From: Candidula unifasciata
Lineage: Eukaryota; Mollusca; Gastropoda; Stylommatophora; Geomitridae
NCBI GenBank assembly: GCA_905116865.2
Contig: CAJHNH020004835.1
Coordinates: 177,107-241,106, forward strand
Direction of reading: 5' to 3'
Length of the DNA: 64,000 bases
This document shows, in pieces, positions 1 through 11,524 of the stretch (the stretch's first letter is position 1; each line of letters begins with the position of its first letter). The notes below the pieces were generated by a model that was not told where the DNA came from, did no database searches, and saw only the letters and a program-made list of their open reading frames with translations. Position numbers and translations under genes: made by a program.

Positions 1-39
1 AGCTTAACAAAATCAGACGTGTTGAGTCGAAAAGCGCCG

Positions 40-115
40 ATATCTCAGGTTAACTCCTGGGAAGTAAAGGTGGTCGGCGTGATGTTAACCACATCCCCCC
101 ACCGAAGTCTGTAAA
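40..115 (+). repeat. Partial SINE family C body
   Basis: A segment with 'GGGAAGTAAAGGTGGTCGGC' followed by a 'GATGTTAACCACATC' motif matches the body of the tRNA-headed repeat at 45539-45790, which has 'GTGAAGTAAAAGCGGACGGC' and 'GATGCTGACAACATC'. No tRNA-like head is visible here, so this is a 5'-truncated or cut copy. Confidence 0.55.
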
Positions 116-169
116 CATCTTGAGCGTAGTCTCATATTCCCCTGGTGTGTAAAGGGACCTTTACTTTTA

Positions 170-715
170 CTAGCAGCTAGTGTCGGGGCGACTAACCTAA
201 CTATGAGGCTAGCCACGATCGTCTCAGGCTGACGGGCCGTGCTGCTGACGTCACCGTTTACTAGCTCCTAGTGTCGGGGCAACTAACCAAGCTATGAGGC
301 TAGCCACGATCGTCTCCAGCTGACGGGCCGTGCTGCTGACGTCACCGTTTACTAGCTCCTAGTGTCGGGGCAACTAACCAAGCTATGAGGCTAGCCACGA
401 TCGTCTCCAGCTGACGGGCCGTGCTGCTGACGTCACCGTTTACTAGCTCCTAGTGTCGGGGCAACTAACCAAGCTATGAGGCTAGCCACGATCGTCTCCA
501 GCTGACGGGCCGTGCTGCTGACGTCACCGTTTACTAGCTCCTAGTGTCGGGGCAACTAACCAAGCTATGAGGCTAGCCACGATCGTCTCCAGCTGACGGG
601 CCGTGCTGCTGACGTCACCGTTTACTAGCTCCTAGTGTCGGGGCAACCAACCAAGCTATGAGGCTAGCCACGATCGTCTCCAGCTGACGGGCCGTGCTGC
701 TGACGTCACCGTGTC
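170..715. repeat. 91-bp tandem repeat, 6 units
   Basis: Units begin at about 170, 261, 352, 443, 534 and 625, a spacing of exactly 91 bp. Each carries 'GTGTCGGGGC', 'GAGGCTAGCCACGATCGTCT' and 'GTGCTGCTGACGTCACC'. The first unit has several differences, while units 2-6 are nearly identical, which points to recent amplification. A single inverted partial copy lies at 937-985, so the array is one arm of a fold-back element. Confidence 0.9.
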
Positions 716-985
716 GGACTAACGATGGGTTCACGCAGCGGTTCTTAAGCAAGAAATAAACTAGTTTTGACAGTGGCGAGGAAAGACAATTTTGTTAACT
801 TTCAAGTATCTAAATGCCTTCTTGAATAATTTCACAATTTTTAGCCGACTTTTCTGGATTATTTCCGCGGTACTCCTGGAATAGCTGACGGCACGCAATT
901 TGAGAACTGCTGCGTTAACGCATCGTTAGCCCGATCTGGTGACGTCAGCAGCACGTCTCATCAGCCGGTCGCAGGCTAGCTATGT
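170..985. mobile_element. Fold-back (MITE-like) element with one amplified arm
   Basis: Sequence running inward from the last 91-bp unit (about 670-752) is repeated in inverted orientation at about 903-985. Both arms share GTGCTGCTGACGTCACC, then CTAACGATG, then ACGCAGC and GTTC, with a few mismatches. The interior (about 753-902) is AT-rich and non-coding. Long terminal inverted repeats without a transposase are typical of non-autonomous DNA transposons. Target duplications and superfamily are not determined. The left arm exists as six tandem copies and the right arm as one. Confidence 0.7.
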
Positions 986-1719
986 GAACCATAGGAAACA
1001 AATAGGCGGGAGAAAAGCTTCAGGCCCTAGAGCCAACATATAGGAAACAATCACAGACTTGCATGACTGACACTCATAGAAAGAAGCACAGAAATAGAAG
1101 GAGACAGTAGACACTATACACATCGAAAGCTCTAGTTACCAAACCAGAAATCAAATCTGTCATTTCCAAATGACGACAGCGCCTCTCTTCAGGAAAAAAT
1201 TTACCTCGAAGCTTGATCAACTCGATACTCTAGCAGTCATTACTCTTATCTGCTTATTATATATCTTAGCAAGAGGCCTGCCCAACAAGACTATTCCACC
1301 TGAGGAACTTTTGTTCGTAGCTCCAGAAATAAAGGCACCTGTTCAACAGAGAACACGTCTTTAGCTTGTGTCTGGGGGGATAGATTCCTGCAGCTGCTTC
1401 CGAAGACAGTGCTTGGTCATCAGTTATCTGGAATCATCTGTCTGCCCCAACAAATCCACCATATGTCTGTCTGTACTACTGCTGCCTGCCATCTGTTGCA
1501 ACACTGAGGGCAGTAATAGCTTACAGAGCGCGTCCAGTCCTGGGATGGGATGGGAGGGGAGGGGATAGGATGGGATTGAAGGGATTGAAGGGGGTGGCTG
1601 AGGCTACTGTCACTACTCAGATTGGTCAACGTGACCGTCAGTGCTCTCTTTAGACAAATATGAAATAACAGAGCTGGCAATTTCCACATCAAAATGCTAG
1701 GAGTTCATGTGTATGAATA
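986..1719. other. Unassigned single-copy-looking stretch
   Basis: No repeat family or splice-bounded exon was recognised. An open frame at 1170-1364 (+) would give 64 residues with a short hydrophobic stretch near residues 21-35. It has no visible splice or homology support and is not called a gene. A G-rich (GGGAT)-like patch lies at 1541-1590. Confidence 0.4.
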
Positions 1720-1990
1720 TCTTCTTCTTCGCGTTCACAAGCTCTACACTCTGGCGAACATGTCTGGTTGTTCGTACACTTTTGAACTGCAGTATTGCAC
1801 CAGAACATCAGTGTTGCGTGCGCATTCGTTTTACATTTCTGATTCCCTCGAATTCAGACTGTTGGTTCCTTGCCTCTCAGGCAGATGCACACCGACTTCA
1901 AAGGAAGCTCCCCAATTAGTCGACTCTTACATGCTTTTGTGAAGGCAGTGGGTCTATTCTTGGGCCAAAATGAAGCCCCGGAACAGCAGA
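1720..1990 (-). repeat. Family A dispersed element, copy 1
   Basis: Family A is the commonest dispersed repeat in the window, with about 17 copies. In its own orientation it starts near 'GTGGGTTCCGGGGCCCCA', contains 'GAGAGGCAAGGAACCAACAG' and 'TCTGCATACAAAT', and ends 'GGTGAACGCGAAG' followed by a (GAA)n tail. The defined 3' end with a short-repeat tail suggests a SINE-like retroposon, but no Pol III A/B boxes were seen. This copy lies on the minus strand with a short CTTCTTCTTC tail complement at 1721. Confidence 0.85.
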
Positions 1991-2500
1991 GACCGTCAAG
2001 CATCTGTTTCCCAGCCCTGTTCATGACTGGTTTAGTCTCCAGCTAGCTACCGATGTGACCAGGCCCAGACCTCACATTTCAGTCACCTCGGATAACATAC
2101 GTCTTTTTACAGTCCCTACCATCGTACATTTAGACCTGCTAGCCGCGTTCTGACGGCGTCGCGCAAAGCAAAAGCTGCCTAGCTCCAGCGACGACCACTA
2201 CAAACAAAAACCAGAATCGTAGACAGAATAATCAATTCCGTAAAACGCACAACCTTTTGAGACAGCATGGCAAACGGCTCGGCCTGACCGCCTAGTCCAG
2301 AAGTCCTTTGCTGGTTATCCTGTTATTTTTAGCATTGATCCCTACAATAGCAGCTTGATGTTTCTATGCGGTAAAACTGCAATCCTTAACTTCTAAAGAT
2401 TATGGGCTGTCGTTAATTTACATCATACTGCACCCCCCCCCCCCCCCCATTTTTTGTTCTTCTATCTAAATCGATTTATTGTACTGGTTCAAAGTGGTGA
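1991..2500. other. Unassigned stretch with poly(C) run
   Basis: No gene or recognised repeat was seen. A run of 18 C lies at about 2431-2448, just before the 26-bp minisatellite. Confidence 0.4.
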
Positions 2501-2519
2501 AAATCTCTCACTCGTTCAC

Positions 2520-4172
2520 CCACTCTCTAACTCCCACAAGTACACTCACTCTCTCTAACTCCCACAAGTACACTCACTCTCTAACTCCCACAAGTACACT
2601 CACTCTCTCTAACTCCCACAAGTACACTCACTCTCTAACTCCCACAAGTACACTCACTCACTCTCTAACTCCCACAAGTACACTCACTCTCTAACTCCCA
2701 CAAGTACACTCATTCTCTAACTCCCACAAGTACACTCACTCTCTAACTCCCACAAGTACACTCACTCTCTAACTCTCACAAGTACACTCACTCTCTAACT
2801 ATCACAAGTACACTCACTCTCTAACTCCCACAAGTACACTCACTCTCTAACTCCCACAAGTACACTCACTCTCTAACTCCCACAAGTACACTCACTCTCT
2901 AACTCTCACAAGTACACTCACTCTCTAACACCCACAAGTACACTCACTCTCTAACTCCCACAAGTACACTCACTCTCTAACTCCCACAAGTACACTCACT
3001 CTCTAACTCCCACAAGTACACTCACTCTCTAACTCCCACAAGTACACTCACTCTCTAACTCCCACAAGTACACTCACTCTCTAACTCCCACAAGTACACT
3101 CACTCTCTAACTCCCACAAGTACACTTACTCTCTAACTCCCACAAGTACACTCACTCTCTAACTCCCACAAGTACACTCACTCTCTAACTCCCACAAGTA
3201 CACTCACTCTCTAACTCCCACAAGTATACTCACTCTCTAACTCCCACAAGTATACTCACTCTCTAACTCCCACAAGTACACTCACTCACTCTCTAACTCC
3301 CACAAGTACACTCACTCTCTAACTCCCACAAGTACACTCACTCTCTAACTCCCACAAGTACACTCACTCTCTAACTCCCACAAGTACACTCACTCTCTAA
3401 CTCCCACAAGTACACTCACTCTCTAACTCCCACAAGTACACTCACTCTCTAACTCCCACAGGTACACTCACTCTCTAACTCCCACAAGTACACTCACTCA
3501 CTCTCTAACTCCCACAAGTACACTCACTCTCTAACTCCCACAAGTACACTCACTCTCTAACTCCCACAAGTACACTCACTCACTCTCTAACTTCCACAAG
3601 TACACTCACTCTCTAACTCCCACAAGTACACTCACTCTCTAACTCCCACAAGTACACTCACTCTCTAACTCCCACAAGTACACTCACTCTCTAACTCCCA
3701 CAAGTACACTCACTCACTCTCTAACTCCCACAAGTACACTCACTCACTCTCTAACTCCCACAAGTACACTCACTCTCTAACTCCCACAAGTACACTCACT
3801 CACTCTCTAACTCCCACAAGTACACTCACTCTCTAACTCCCACAAGTACACTCACTCTCTAACTCCCACAAGTACACTCACTCTCTAACTCCCACAAGTA
3901 TACTCACTCTCTAACTCCCACAAGTATACTCACTCTCTAACTCCCACAAGTACACTCACTCACTCTCTAACTCCCACAAGTACACTCACTCTCTAACTCC
4001 CACAAGTACACTCACTCTCTAACTCCCACAAGTACACTCACTCTCTAACTCCCACAAGTACACTCACTCTCTAACTCCCACAAGTACACTCACTCTCTAA
4101 CTCCCACAAGTACACTCACTCTCTAACTCTCACAAGTACACTCACTCTCTAACTCCCACAAGTACACTCACT
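2520..4172. repeat. 26-bp minisatellite, about 63 units
   Basis: The unit is CTCTAACTCC plus CACAAGTACACTCACT. Four-base length variants (an extra CACT or CTCT) recur. A block with two TATACT variants followed by a CACT insertion occurs at about 3221 and again at about 3895, 674 bp later, showing that a multi-unit segment was duplicated inside the array. Confidence 0.95.
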
Positions 4173-4407
4173 TGGTGCCCACTTTCGCTGGTCCACCCCA
4201 GCCCTTCCCCTTTTCTCCCGCTACCACGCCTGTTTATTCTCCCGCTAATTTATTCCAGCGGCGGTCATGACCGCACGTGTTTTTTCATTAGTTGCCAATC
4301 TCTCCTTGGAAAGGAAAGCCAGGGGGGCATGCCGTGGATGAAACGGAACAAACGACGGGGAGAGATGAATGGAAATATAGAACAGATGGACAGATCCAAC
4401 AAGAGCA

Positions 4408-5640
4408 TGCTATTATCCAGTCAACAGTGTGACTAGATCCAGTCAACAGTGTGACTAGATCCAGTCCATAGTGTGACCAGATCCAGTACACAGTGTGACC
4501 AGATCGAGTCAACAGTGTGACCAGATCCAGTCAACAGTGTGACCAGATCCAGTCAACAGTGTGACCAGATCCAGTCAACAGTGTGACCAGACACAGTCAC
4601 CAGTCCGAACCAGATCCAGTCAACAATGCGACCAGATCCAGTCACCAGTGTAACCAGATACAGTCACCAGTGTGACCAGATCCAGTCACCAGTGTGACCA
4701 GGTACAGTCAACAGTGTGACCAGGTACAGTCAACAGTGTGACCAGGTACAGTCAACAGTGTGACCAGGTACAGTCAACAGTGTGACCAGGTACAGTCAAC
4801 AGTGTGACCAGGTACAGTCAACAGTGTGCCCAGGTACAGTCAACAGTGTGACCAGACACAGTCAACAGTGTGACCAGGTACAGTCAACAATGCGACCAGG
4901 TCCAGTCACCAGTGTAACCAGATACAATCACCAGTGTGACCAGGTACAGTCACCAGTGTGACCAGGTACAGTCACCAGTGTGACCAGGTACAGTCAACAG
5001 TGTGACCAGGTACAGTCAACAGTGTGACCAGGTACAGTCAACAGTGTGACCAGGTACAGTCAACAGTGTGACCAGACACAGTCAACAGTGTGACCAGGTA
5101 CAGTCAACAGTGTGACCAGGTACAGTCAACAGTGTGACCAGACACAGTCAACAGTGTGACCAGACACAGTCAACAGTTTGACCAGATACCGTCAACAGTG
5201 TGACCAGACACAGTCAACAGTGTGACCAGACACATTCAACAGTGTGACCAGATACCGTCAACAGTGTGACCAGGTACCGTCAACAGTGTGACCAGACACA
5301 GTCAACAGTGTGACCAGGTACAGTCAACAGTGTGACCAGACACAGTCAACAGTGTGACCAGGTACAGTCAACAGTGTGACCAGGTACAGTCAACAGTGTG
5401 ACTAGGTACAGTCGACAGTGTGACCAGATACAGTCAACAGTGTGACCAGGTCCAGTCAACAGTGTGGCTAAATCCAGTCAAAGGTGTGATCAGGTCCAGT
5501 CAACAACGGGACTAAATCCAGTCAACAGTATGAACAGGTCCAGTCAACAGTGTGACCAGGACCAGCTAGCTGTGTGACGAGGTTCAGTTACCAGTGTGAC
5601 CAGTTTCAGTCAACAGTGTGAGCAGGTTTACCAAGGGCAT
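4408..5640. repeat. 22-bp minisatellite, about 55 units
   Basis: The unit is 'CAGTCAACAGTGTGACCAGR', where the linker varies among ATC, GTA and ACA. Units diverge toward the right end (about 5460-5630), where substitutions accumulate. This gradient is usual at the edge of a homogenised array. Confidence 0.93.
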
Positions 5641-5868
5641 GATTGTATCCAGTCAACAGCAGAGACACCTCAGGACAACGAGGCCCACCCAGCGGGAGAC
5701 GAGCAGATGGCGTGTCAGGCCCACTAAACGAACAGCTCCAGATGACAATGTACCCAGCCAGCAACGCACCGGAAAACGCATCAATAATTCCCCTTGCAAT
5801 GCTTGATGACACGCAAACAGAATGGAATCGGAAGAGATAGAATGTCAGAGATTATCTTCCAATGGGTT
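5641..5868. other. Unassigned stretch
   Basis: Short overlapping open frames on both strands (about 60-68 residues) lie between the minisatellite and a CT array. No splice or domain evidence supports any of them. Confidence 0.35.
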
Positions 5869-5938
<70 letters not shown>

Positions 5939-5955
5939 CCTCTCTCTCTCCCCTA
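5868..5955. repeat. (CT)n microsatellite
   Basis: A nearly uninterrupted CT dinucleotide tract with one TA and a few CC interruptions. Confidence 0.97.
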
Positions 5956-6171
5956 AGAGTGCTTGTAACAGTTTTTGATTACACGTTCTACTTTTGACAG
6001 GAAGACCTGAAAGATAGTTTTAAAAAAACCCTTCCCTGAGTTCGCCCTTAGAAAAGCGGTTGGCATGTTATGTTGTGGTTTTACAGCTAGACTGCTAAAA
6101 CTGCGCGTTTCGGTCCAGTACATTCGATTTCAGCTTATCCTTAATTAGCAGTATTCGACGACATGCTTGTT

Positions 6172-6460
6172 AGCTTCTTCTTCTTCGCGTTCACCAGCTG
6201 TAAATTCTGGTGGAAAGTTCTGGTTGTTCGCCCACTTCTGGACTGTAGTCCTGTTCCAGAACCTGAGTGTTGCGTGTGCATCCGTTTGACAGATCTGTCA
6301 CATTTGTGTGCAGACTACTGGTTCCTTGCCTCTCAGGCAAATGCACTCCGATTTCGAAGGAAGCTCTAAATTAGTCGACTTTTACTATATGCTTTTGGGT
6401 AGGCAGTAGGTCTATTCTTGTTTTCCCTGCAACAGGGCCCCGGAAACAACACGGGATATG
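6172..6460 (-). repeat. Family A dispersed element, copy 2
   Basis: A near full-length copy on the minus strand. The tail complement CTTCTTCTTC is at 6175-6187 and the other end, with GGGCCCCGGAA, is near 6440. The open frame it creates (about 68 residues on plus) recurs in several copies of the family and is not evidence of a protein. Confidence 0.87.
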
Positions 6461-7254
6461 CATGTTAGCGATGTCACATCCATCAAGTCTTTTGGCCCCC
6501 CCCCCCCCTTTTTTTTTTCTCTCAACCAAATGGAATCCTACGACCCACAAAGATCAAGCCGTTTACCTCTGAAATCTGTGGGTTCGTTTCTTGGTTACGT
6601 AAACAGAGTCTGAGCTTCGTGCGACACTCTCGGCAAGCGGCTAGCTGTTCTATGCGAACCCATCGAGCCATAAAGGATCAAACCCGGTGAACTGGTAACA
6701 TTTACACGATATGATGTTACCCAGTTCTGACTGTGCCGGGACACTACTGCACCTCCTTCTGCCCCAGCCCTCCCTACAAACCTCCTGCAACACGCAACCG
6801 ACATAAATTCACGGGCAGATGATGGGGAAAACGACTGCGCGCTTATGCAACATTAGACAGCCGTCCTAAGTGAAAAGAGTAATGGAACCTCCCGCCAGAT
6901 CGCCAAATGACAGAGCGAACCGCAAATAATATGCCAAATGTCATCTGAAATGGCACTGCCGCAATGACGTCTGGCCAATGATTGAAGACCGTGAAACGAT
7001 GTGTTGTTTCCCCTCAAGTTATGCTCGGCCTGACTGCAACAGCGCTCATGAAGATGGAGATGTCAAGCCAGGAGATCAGCGGGACTGAACGAGTAGTGCT
7101 GACATGATTACATTGATTATCTGAGTGTTGTAGGTTCATTGTGTCTATGACTGCTAAATTGCATGTGCGGTATGGGAGTATTCAGGTCATATCAGATCTG
7201 TTTACCGCCTTAAAAATATATGTAGGTTATCAATGTACGGATTATACGCCCTTC
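6461..7254. other. Unassigned stretch
   Basis: No gene or recognised repeat was seen apart from a C/T homopolymer junction at about 6498-6520. Confidence 0.4.
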
Positions 7255-7375
7255 TGCTTCCTCTTCTTCTTTCTCCTCTTCTTCTTCTTCTTGTTGTTCT
7301 TATTCTTCGTCTTCGTCTTCATCATCTTCTTCTTCGTCTTCATCATGTTTTTCTTCTTCTAATTCTTCTCAGTCA
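7255..7375. repeat. TTC-rich degenerate microsatellite
   Basis: CTTCTTCTT blocks interrupted by GTC and ATC triplets, a polypyrimidine tract on plus. Confidence 0.9.
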
Positions 7376-7429
7376 TTTTCGTAGCTGTCGTGTCACTGTC
7401 ACTAGTAGCTGAATCTTTCTCAAACAGTC

Positions 7430-7890
7430 AAAACAAGATTTACAACATCACATAGAAATAGTCCGACCACACAGCAATTCTTACAACATCACAGACAGTC
7501 CGGTTATTTAACAAAATTTACAACATCACAGACAGTCCGGTTATATAACAAAACTTACAACATTACAGACAGTCCGGTTAGATAAGAAGACTTACAACAC
7601 CACATACAGTCCGGTTATATAATCCAGTATAACTTACAACATCACAGACAGTCCGGTTATATAATCCAGTATAACTTACAACATTACAGACAGTCCGGTT
7701 AGATAAGAAGACTTACAACACCACATACAGTCCGGTTATATAATCCAGTATAACTTACAACATCGCAGACAGTCCGGTTAGATAAGAAGACTTACAACAT
7801 CACATACAATCCGGTTATATAATCCAGTAAAACTTACAACATCGCAGACAGTCCGGTTAGATAAGAAGACTGACAACATCACAGACAAGC
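7430..7890. repeat. Tandem repeat with about 37- and 42-bp units
   Basis: About ten units carry 'CTTACAACATCACAGACAGT' followed by CCGGTTA. They alternate between a TATAATCCAGTATAA linker and a GATAAGAAGA linker, a two-variant higher-order pattern. The array abuts the donor side of the exon candidate at 7954-8223. Confidence 0.9.
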
Positions 7891-7953
7891 GGTTGAGCCA
7901 CACAACAAGACCACCGCCTGCTGCTGCAGCAGAAGATGGTGAACAAGACTCAC

Positions 7954-8223
7954 CACATCGAGCAGAATGTCCCGCGATGGGGGCAACTGGGCATCCACCT
8001 GATCGTTGTGGACCTGCAGCTGCTGCTGACGGTGAGACAGCTGCTCCCTGGCGATGATGCTAGCAGCCAGCCCACTGTTGGCATCCACCTCTGTGCTGTT
8101 GTTGTTGTTGCCGTTGGCACCCACGCCCTCGCTGTTGCTGCTGAGGGCGCAGCTGTTGTTGCTGTCGCTGGCATTTCCGTTGCTATCCACACAGTTGTTG
8201 ATGAAGTGGTTGAAGGAAGAGGT
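7954..8223 (-). CDS. Candidate internal exon, Asn/Ser/Gln-rich protein (unrecognised)
   Basis: A 270-nt (90-codon) open segment on the minus strand. It is preceded by a polypyrimidine tract and acceptor 'CTTTCTATTTACAG' and followed by a strong donor 'GTGAGT'. Both boundaries are in phase 0. The peptide begins TSSFNHFINNCVDSNGNASD, has an Asn/Ser-rich middle with an NNNN run, then REQLSHRQQQLQVHNDQVDA, and ends near PPSRDILLDV. GC-rich codons contrast with the AT-rich flanks. Asn/Ser/Gln-rich linkers are common in transcription and RNA regulators, but no domain is visible and I do not recognise the gene. The frame stays open beyond the donor to about 7879. Both other-frame ORFs here are shadows of the low-complexity sequence. 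The exon at 59314-59436, on the same strand and in the same phase, may belong to the same gene (inference). Confidence 0.6.
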
Positions 8224-8261
8224 CTGTAAATAGAAAGAAAAATCATAAACATGTATTACTA

Positions 8262-8350
8262 AGCGCGACCCCTGGTGCGTTTCGGGGCCCTTATATTTAC
8301 ACAACACCTACCCCTCACCCCAACAAACATGTCGTAAAAGACTACAAATT
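8262..8350 (+). repeat. Family A fragment (5' part only)
   Basis: GGTGCGTTTCGGGGCCC followed by CATGTCGTAAAAGACTAC and AATTAGGGGTTGCT resembles the 5' third of family A in degraded form. The rest of the element is missing. Confidence 0.5.
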
Positions 8351-8594
8351 AGGGGTTGCTGACGTTGAATGCGATATCTGGGTTCTACGTGGGTACGTCA
8401 TTTAGACTTGGGATTTTGTTAATAATCCCACGGTGGTAAGCCTTCAGGCTCAGCTGGGAGAGTACAGGCGCATCCATGGACTTGTGGATGGATCGAACTC
8501 ATACAGCACCTGGATAATTGAAGACAACAAATCAAACACTGAAGGGTGGGGGCGCAGACCCCTTTTATTTCTAGAAGAAAGAGAGAAGATCCGC

Positions 8595-8803
8595 GTCTTG
8601 TTCCAGAAGTTAAGTTCTAGGTGCATATCCATTTACACATCTTGGTCATGAGTATGCAGACTGCTGGTTGCTTACCTCTTAGAGGCAGACGCACTCCGAC
8701 TTTTTTCAGGAAGTTTCCAATTTGCAGATCTTGCGACATGCTTGCTAGCGAGGCAGTGGGCCTATTCGTGTTTCCCTACAATAGGGCCCGGAACAACACA
8801 CAG
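8595..8803 (-). repeat. Family A dispersed element, copy 3 (3'-truncated)
   Basis: It contains the complements of the internal block (ATGCAGACTGCTGGTTGC, AGGCAGACGCACTCCGACTT) and of the 5' end (CAATAGGGCCCGGAAC). The GAA-tail end is absent. Confidence 0.8.
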
Positions 8804-8927
8804 GAAGAAGGCTATAGCATAACCAACTCACGGAAGCCAAGTTAGTATAATTAGTATAGGTTGACTGTTGTACTGAGAGACTGAGAACTAATGGGAATGC
8901 CCAACGTGCAGTTAAAGCGACTTTAAT

Positions 8928-9169
8928 CTTCTTCTTCTTCTTCGTGTTCACCTACTGTAAACTCTAGCAACAAGTTATGGTTGTTCGTACATTTCTGGAC
9001 TCTAGTCCTGTTCCAGAAACTGAGTGTTGCGTGCACACCCGTTTCGCATGTCTGATTCATGTGCATGCACAATGTTGGTTCCTTGCCTCTCAGGCAGACG
9101 TACTCTGACATGCAGTGGATCTTTTCTTGTTTCCCCCATATTAGGGGCCCTGTAACCCTCACGGGGACC
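8928..9169 (-). repeat. Family A dispersed element, copy 4 (internal deletion)
   Basis: A tail complement CTTCTTCTTCTTC at 8929, the body, and a 5' end at about 9169 with CTCACGGGGACC. A segment of about 60 bp between the GCAGACGTACTC block and GCAGTGGATC is missing compared with other copies. Confidence 0.82.
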
Positions 9170-9282
9170 TTTGACTTATTGATATGTGATTGACAAGCAG
9201 ACAGTTCCTTCCGCGTGATTTACCACACAAAGAACAGGCGAATTTTGAGCCTGGTCGAAACTTTCATAATTAGACGAACACG

Positions 9283-9475
9283 TGAACTGCGTGGTCTCGA
9301 GGTATGGTGTCCACCTCGAGTTCTGGAGGTCCCGAGTTCACGCCTCGGTAAAGGTTGGCATTTTTTTTCACGTGGACTTTTAGTAATTTCCCCTTGTCTC
9401 TGGGTGGTGAGTTCAGACGCCCGTGTGTATTCTTGCGCACGTAAAAAAAAAATCTCTTGGCAGTTGGAAATCGAG
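9283..9475 (+). repeat. tRNA-headed SINE (family E)
   Basis: The head has a Pol III A-box-like GTGGTCTCGAGG at about 9291 and a B-box-like 'CGAGTTCACGCCTC' about 45 nt downstream, the usual tRNA spacing. The body continues to a run of A at about 9442-9452. Only one copy was seen in the window, so its 3' boundary is approximate. Confidence 0.55.
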
Positions 9476-9599
9476 AAAGAAGAGCCTAACGGAGCGGTCC
9501 GCGCAAAATTTAGATTACAAATATATCCAAAGTATTTAAGGATTCTCGCCGATGCAACAGAGTTCGTGCACTGCACTGAGATTCTTCAGACTCAGGCTT

Positions 9600-10812
9600 G
9601 AGTTAGTTAGAAGTAGAACGAAACACTTATGGGTTACACCCGTGTGCCATCATGTTGATGCTTGAGTTAGTTAGAAGTAGAACAAAACACTTATGGGTTA
9701 CACCCGTGTGCCATCATGTTGATGCTTGAGTTAGAAGTAGAATGAAGCACTTATGGGTTACACCCGTGTGCCATCATGTTGATGCTTGAGTTAGTTAGAA
9801 GTAGAACAAAACACTTATGGGTTACACCCGTGTGCCATCATGCTGATGCTTGAGTTAGTTAGAAGTAGAACAAAACACTTATTGGTTACACCCGTGTGCC
9901 ATCATGTTGATGCTTGAGTTAGAAGTAGAACAAAACACTTATGGGTTACACCCGTGTGCCATCATGCTGATGCTTGAGTTAGAAGTAGAACAAAACACTT
10001 ATGGGTTACACCCGTGTGCCATCATGTTGATGCTTGAGTTAGAAGTAGAACAAAACACTTATGGGTTACACCCGTGTGCCATCATGTTGATGCTTGAGTT
10101 AGAAGTAGAACAAAACACTTATGGGTTACACCCGTGTGCCATCATGCTGATGCTTGAGTTAGAAGTAGAACAAAACACTTATGGGTTACACCCGTGTGCC
10201 ATCATGTTGATGCTTGAGTTAGTTAGAAGTAGAACAAAACACTTATTGGTTACACCCGTGTGCCATCATGTTGATGCTTGAGTTAGAAGTAGAACAAAAC
10301 ACTTATGGGTTACACCCGTGTGCCATCATGTTGATGCTTGAGTTAGAAGTAGAACAAAACACTTATGGGTTACACCCGTGTGCCATCATGCTGATGCTTG
10401 AGTTAGAAGTAGAACAAAACACTTATTGGTTACACCCGTGTGCCATCATGTTGATGCTTGAGTTAGAAGTAGAACAAAACACTTATGGGTTACACCCGTG
10501 TGCCATCATGCTGATGCTTGAGTTAGAAGTAGAACAAAACACTTATGGGTTACACCCGTGTGCCATCATGTTGATGCTTGAGTTAGAAGTAGAACAAAAC
10601 ACTTATGGGTTACACCCGTGTGCCATCATGTTGATGCTTGAGTTAGAAGTAGAACGAAACACTTATGGGTTACACCCGTGTGCCATCATGTTGATGCTTG
10701 AGTTAGAAGAAGAACAAAACACTTATGGGTTACACCCGTGTGCCATCATGTTGATGCTTGAGTTAGAAAAAGAACAAAACACTTATGGGTTACACCCGTG
10801 TGCTATCATGTT
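9600..10812. repeat. 60-bp minisatellite, about 20 units
   Basis: The unit contains GATGCTTGAGTTAGAAGTAG, AACACTTATGGGTTACACC and CGTGTGCCATCATG. Some units carry an extra TTAG (64 bp). Because 60 is divisible by 3, a 20-residue frame stays open across many units. The TTAG variants shift the frame, which argues against coding. Confidence 0.95.
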
Positions 10813-11209
10813 GTTGCGTGGAATAAACATAAACATGGACGAACACCATGTACGGACAGCGACAATTTCTTACTTCAGTGGAATTTACTGTGTGCGTATG
10901 CGTGTGTGTGTGTTACATTATAAGTTTAGGTAACTCTGCAGTAACGCACCTGAAGAGAGACGGCGAAATATGCCTGGCAATCAATTCTGCAGCGTACTGT
11001 TTGTGTCCGTATTATTCACCTTCATTAGAAGAAAACTGTTGTGAAAAAACAAACATGTGCCTACCTGATTTCTATCTAATCAGATCCGACGAAATGTGCC
11101 TATTATTCTGCAACCCCGCCAGGAGCCGAGCACCACGTCATCAAGCTGCCTATTTCAGAGGCTAGCACATCTGACACAAAACTGAACCACTGCAGCACGA
11201 AAGAAGTTC
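10813..11209. other. Unassigned stretch
   Basis: An open frame at 10848-11165 (+) of 105 residues crosses a TG-rich patch and has no splice or domain support. Nothing else was recognised. Confidence 0.35.
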
Positions 11210-11300
11210 AGCTCGCACGCACACACACGCATACAAACCCGCGCGCACACACACACACAAACGCACACACACACGCGCACACACACACACAGAGGAACCC
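11210..11300. repeat. (CA)n-rich tract
   Basis: CA dinucleotides mixed with CGCA and GCGC. Confidence 0.92.
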
Positions 11301-11524
11301 GTAACACCCCTCAGCTAGACAGACGCCCGCACTTTGCCTTACCGCTCACATGGTAATGTTTAAGCAAGCAGGTAGGGATGAACTGGATTAGCTAGGCTCA
11401 AGTTATTCACAGAAATCAACAAGTGCAAATCGCCATGTATATATTTTTTCAACTGTATCCAGTACAATGACAACTACTTGATGTCATCACAATCGATATC
11501 CATGTATATTCTACATCAACAATC

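Noticed and set aside
1170..1364. 64-residue plus-strand ORF as a small membrane protein
   Set aside because: Only a short hydrophobic stretch. No start context, splice signals or repeat-independent support.
6163..6369. Recurring frame FFAFTSC...WFLASQADA in family A copies treated as a conserved protein
   Set aside because: It is shared because the DNA repeat is shared. Copies carry stops and shifts freely and no copy is longer than the element.
9904..10933. 125- and 221-residue frames with 20-residue repeats
   Set aside because: The 60-bp unit length keeps the frame open by chance. Units with an extra TTAG shift the frame and there is no start context or splice evidence.
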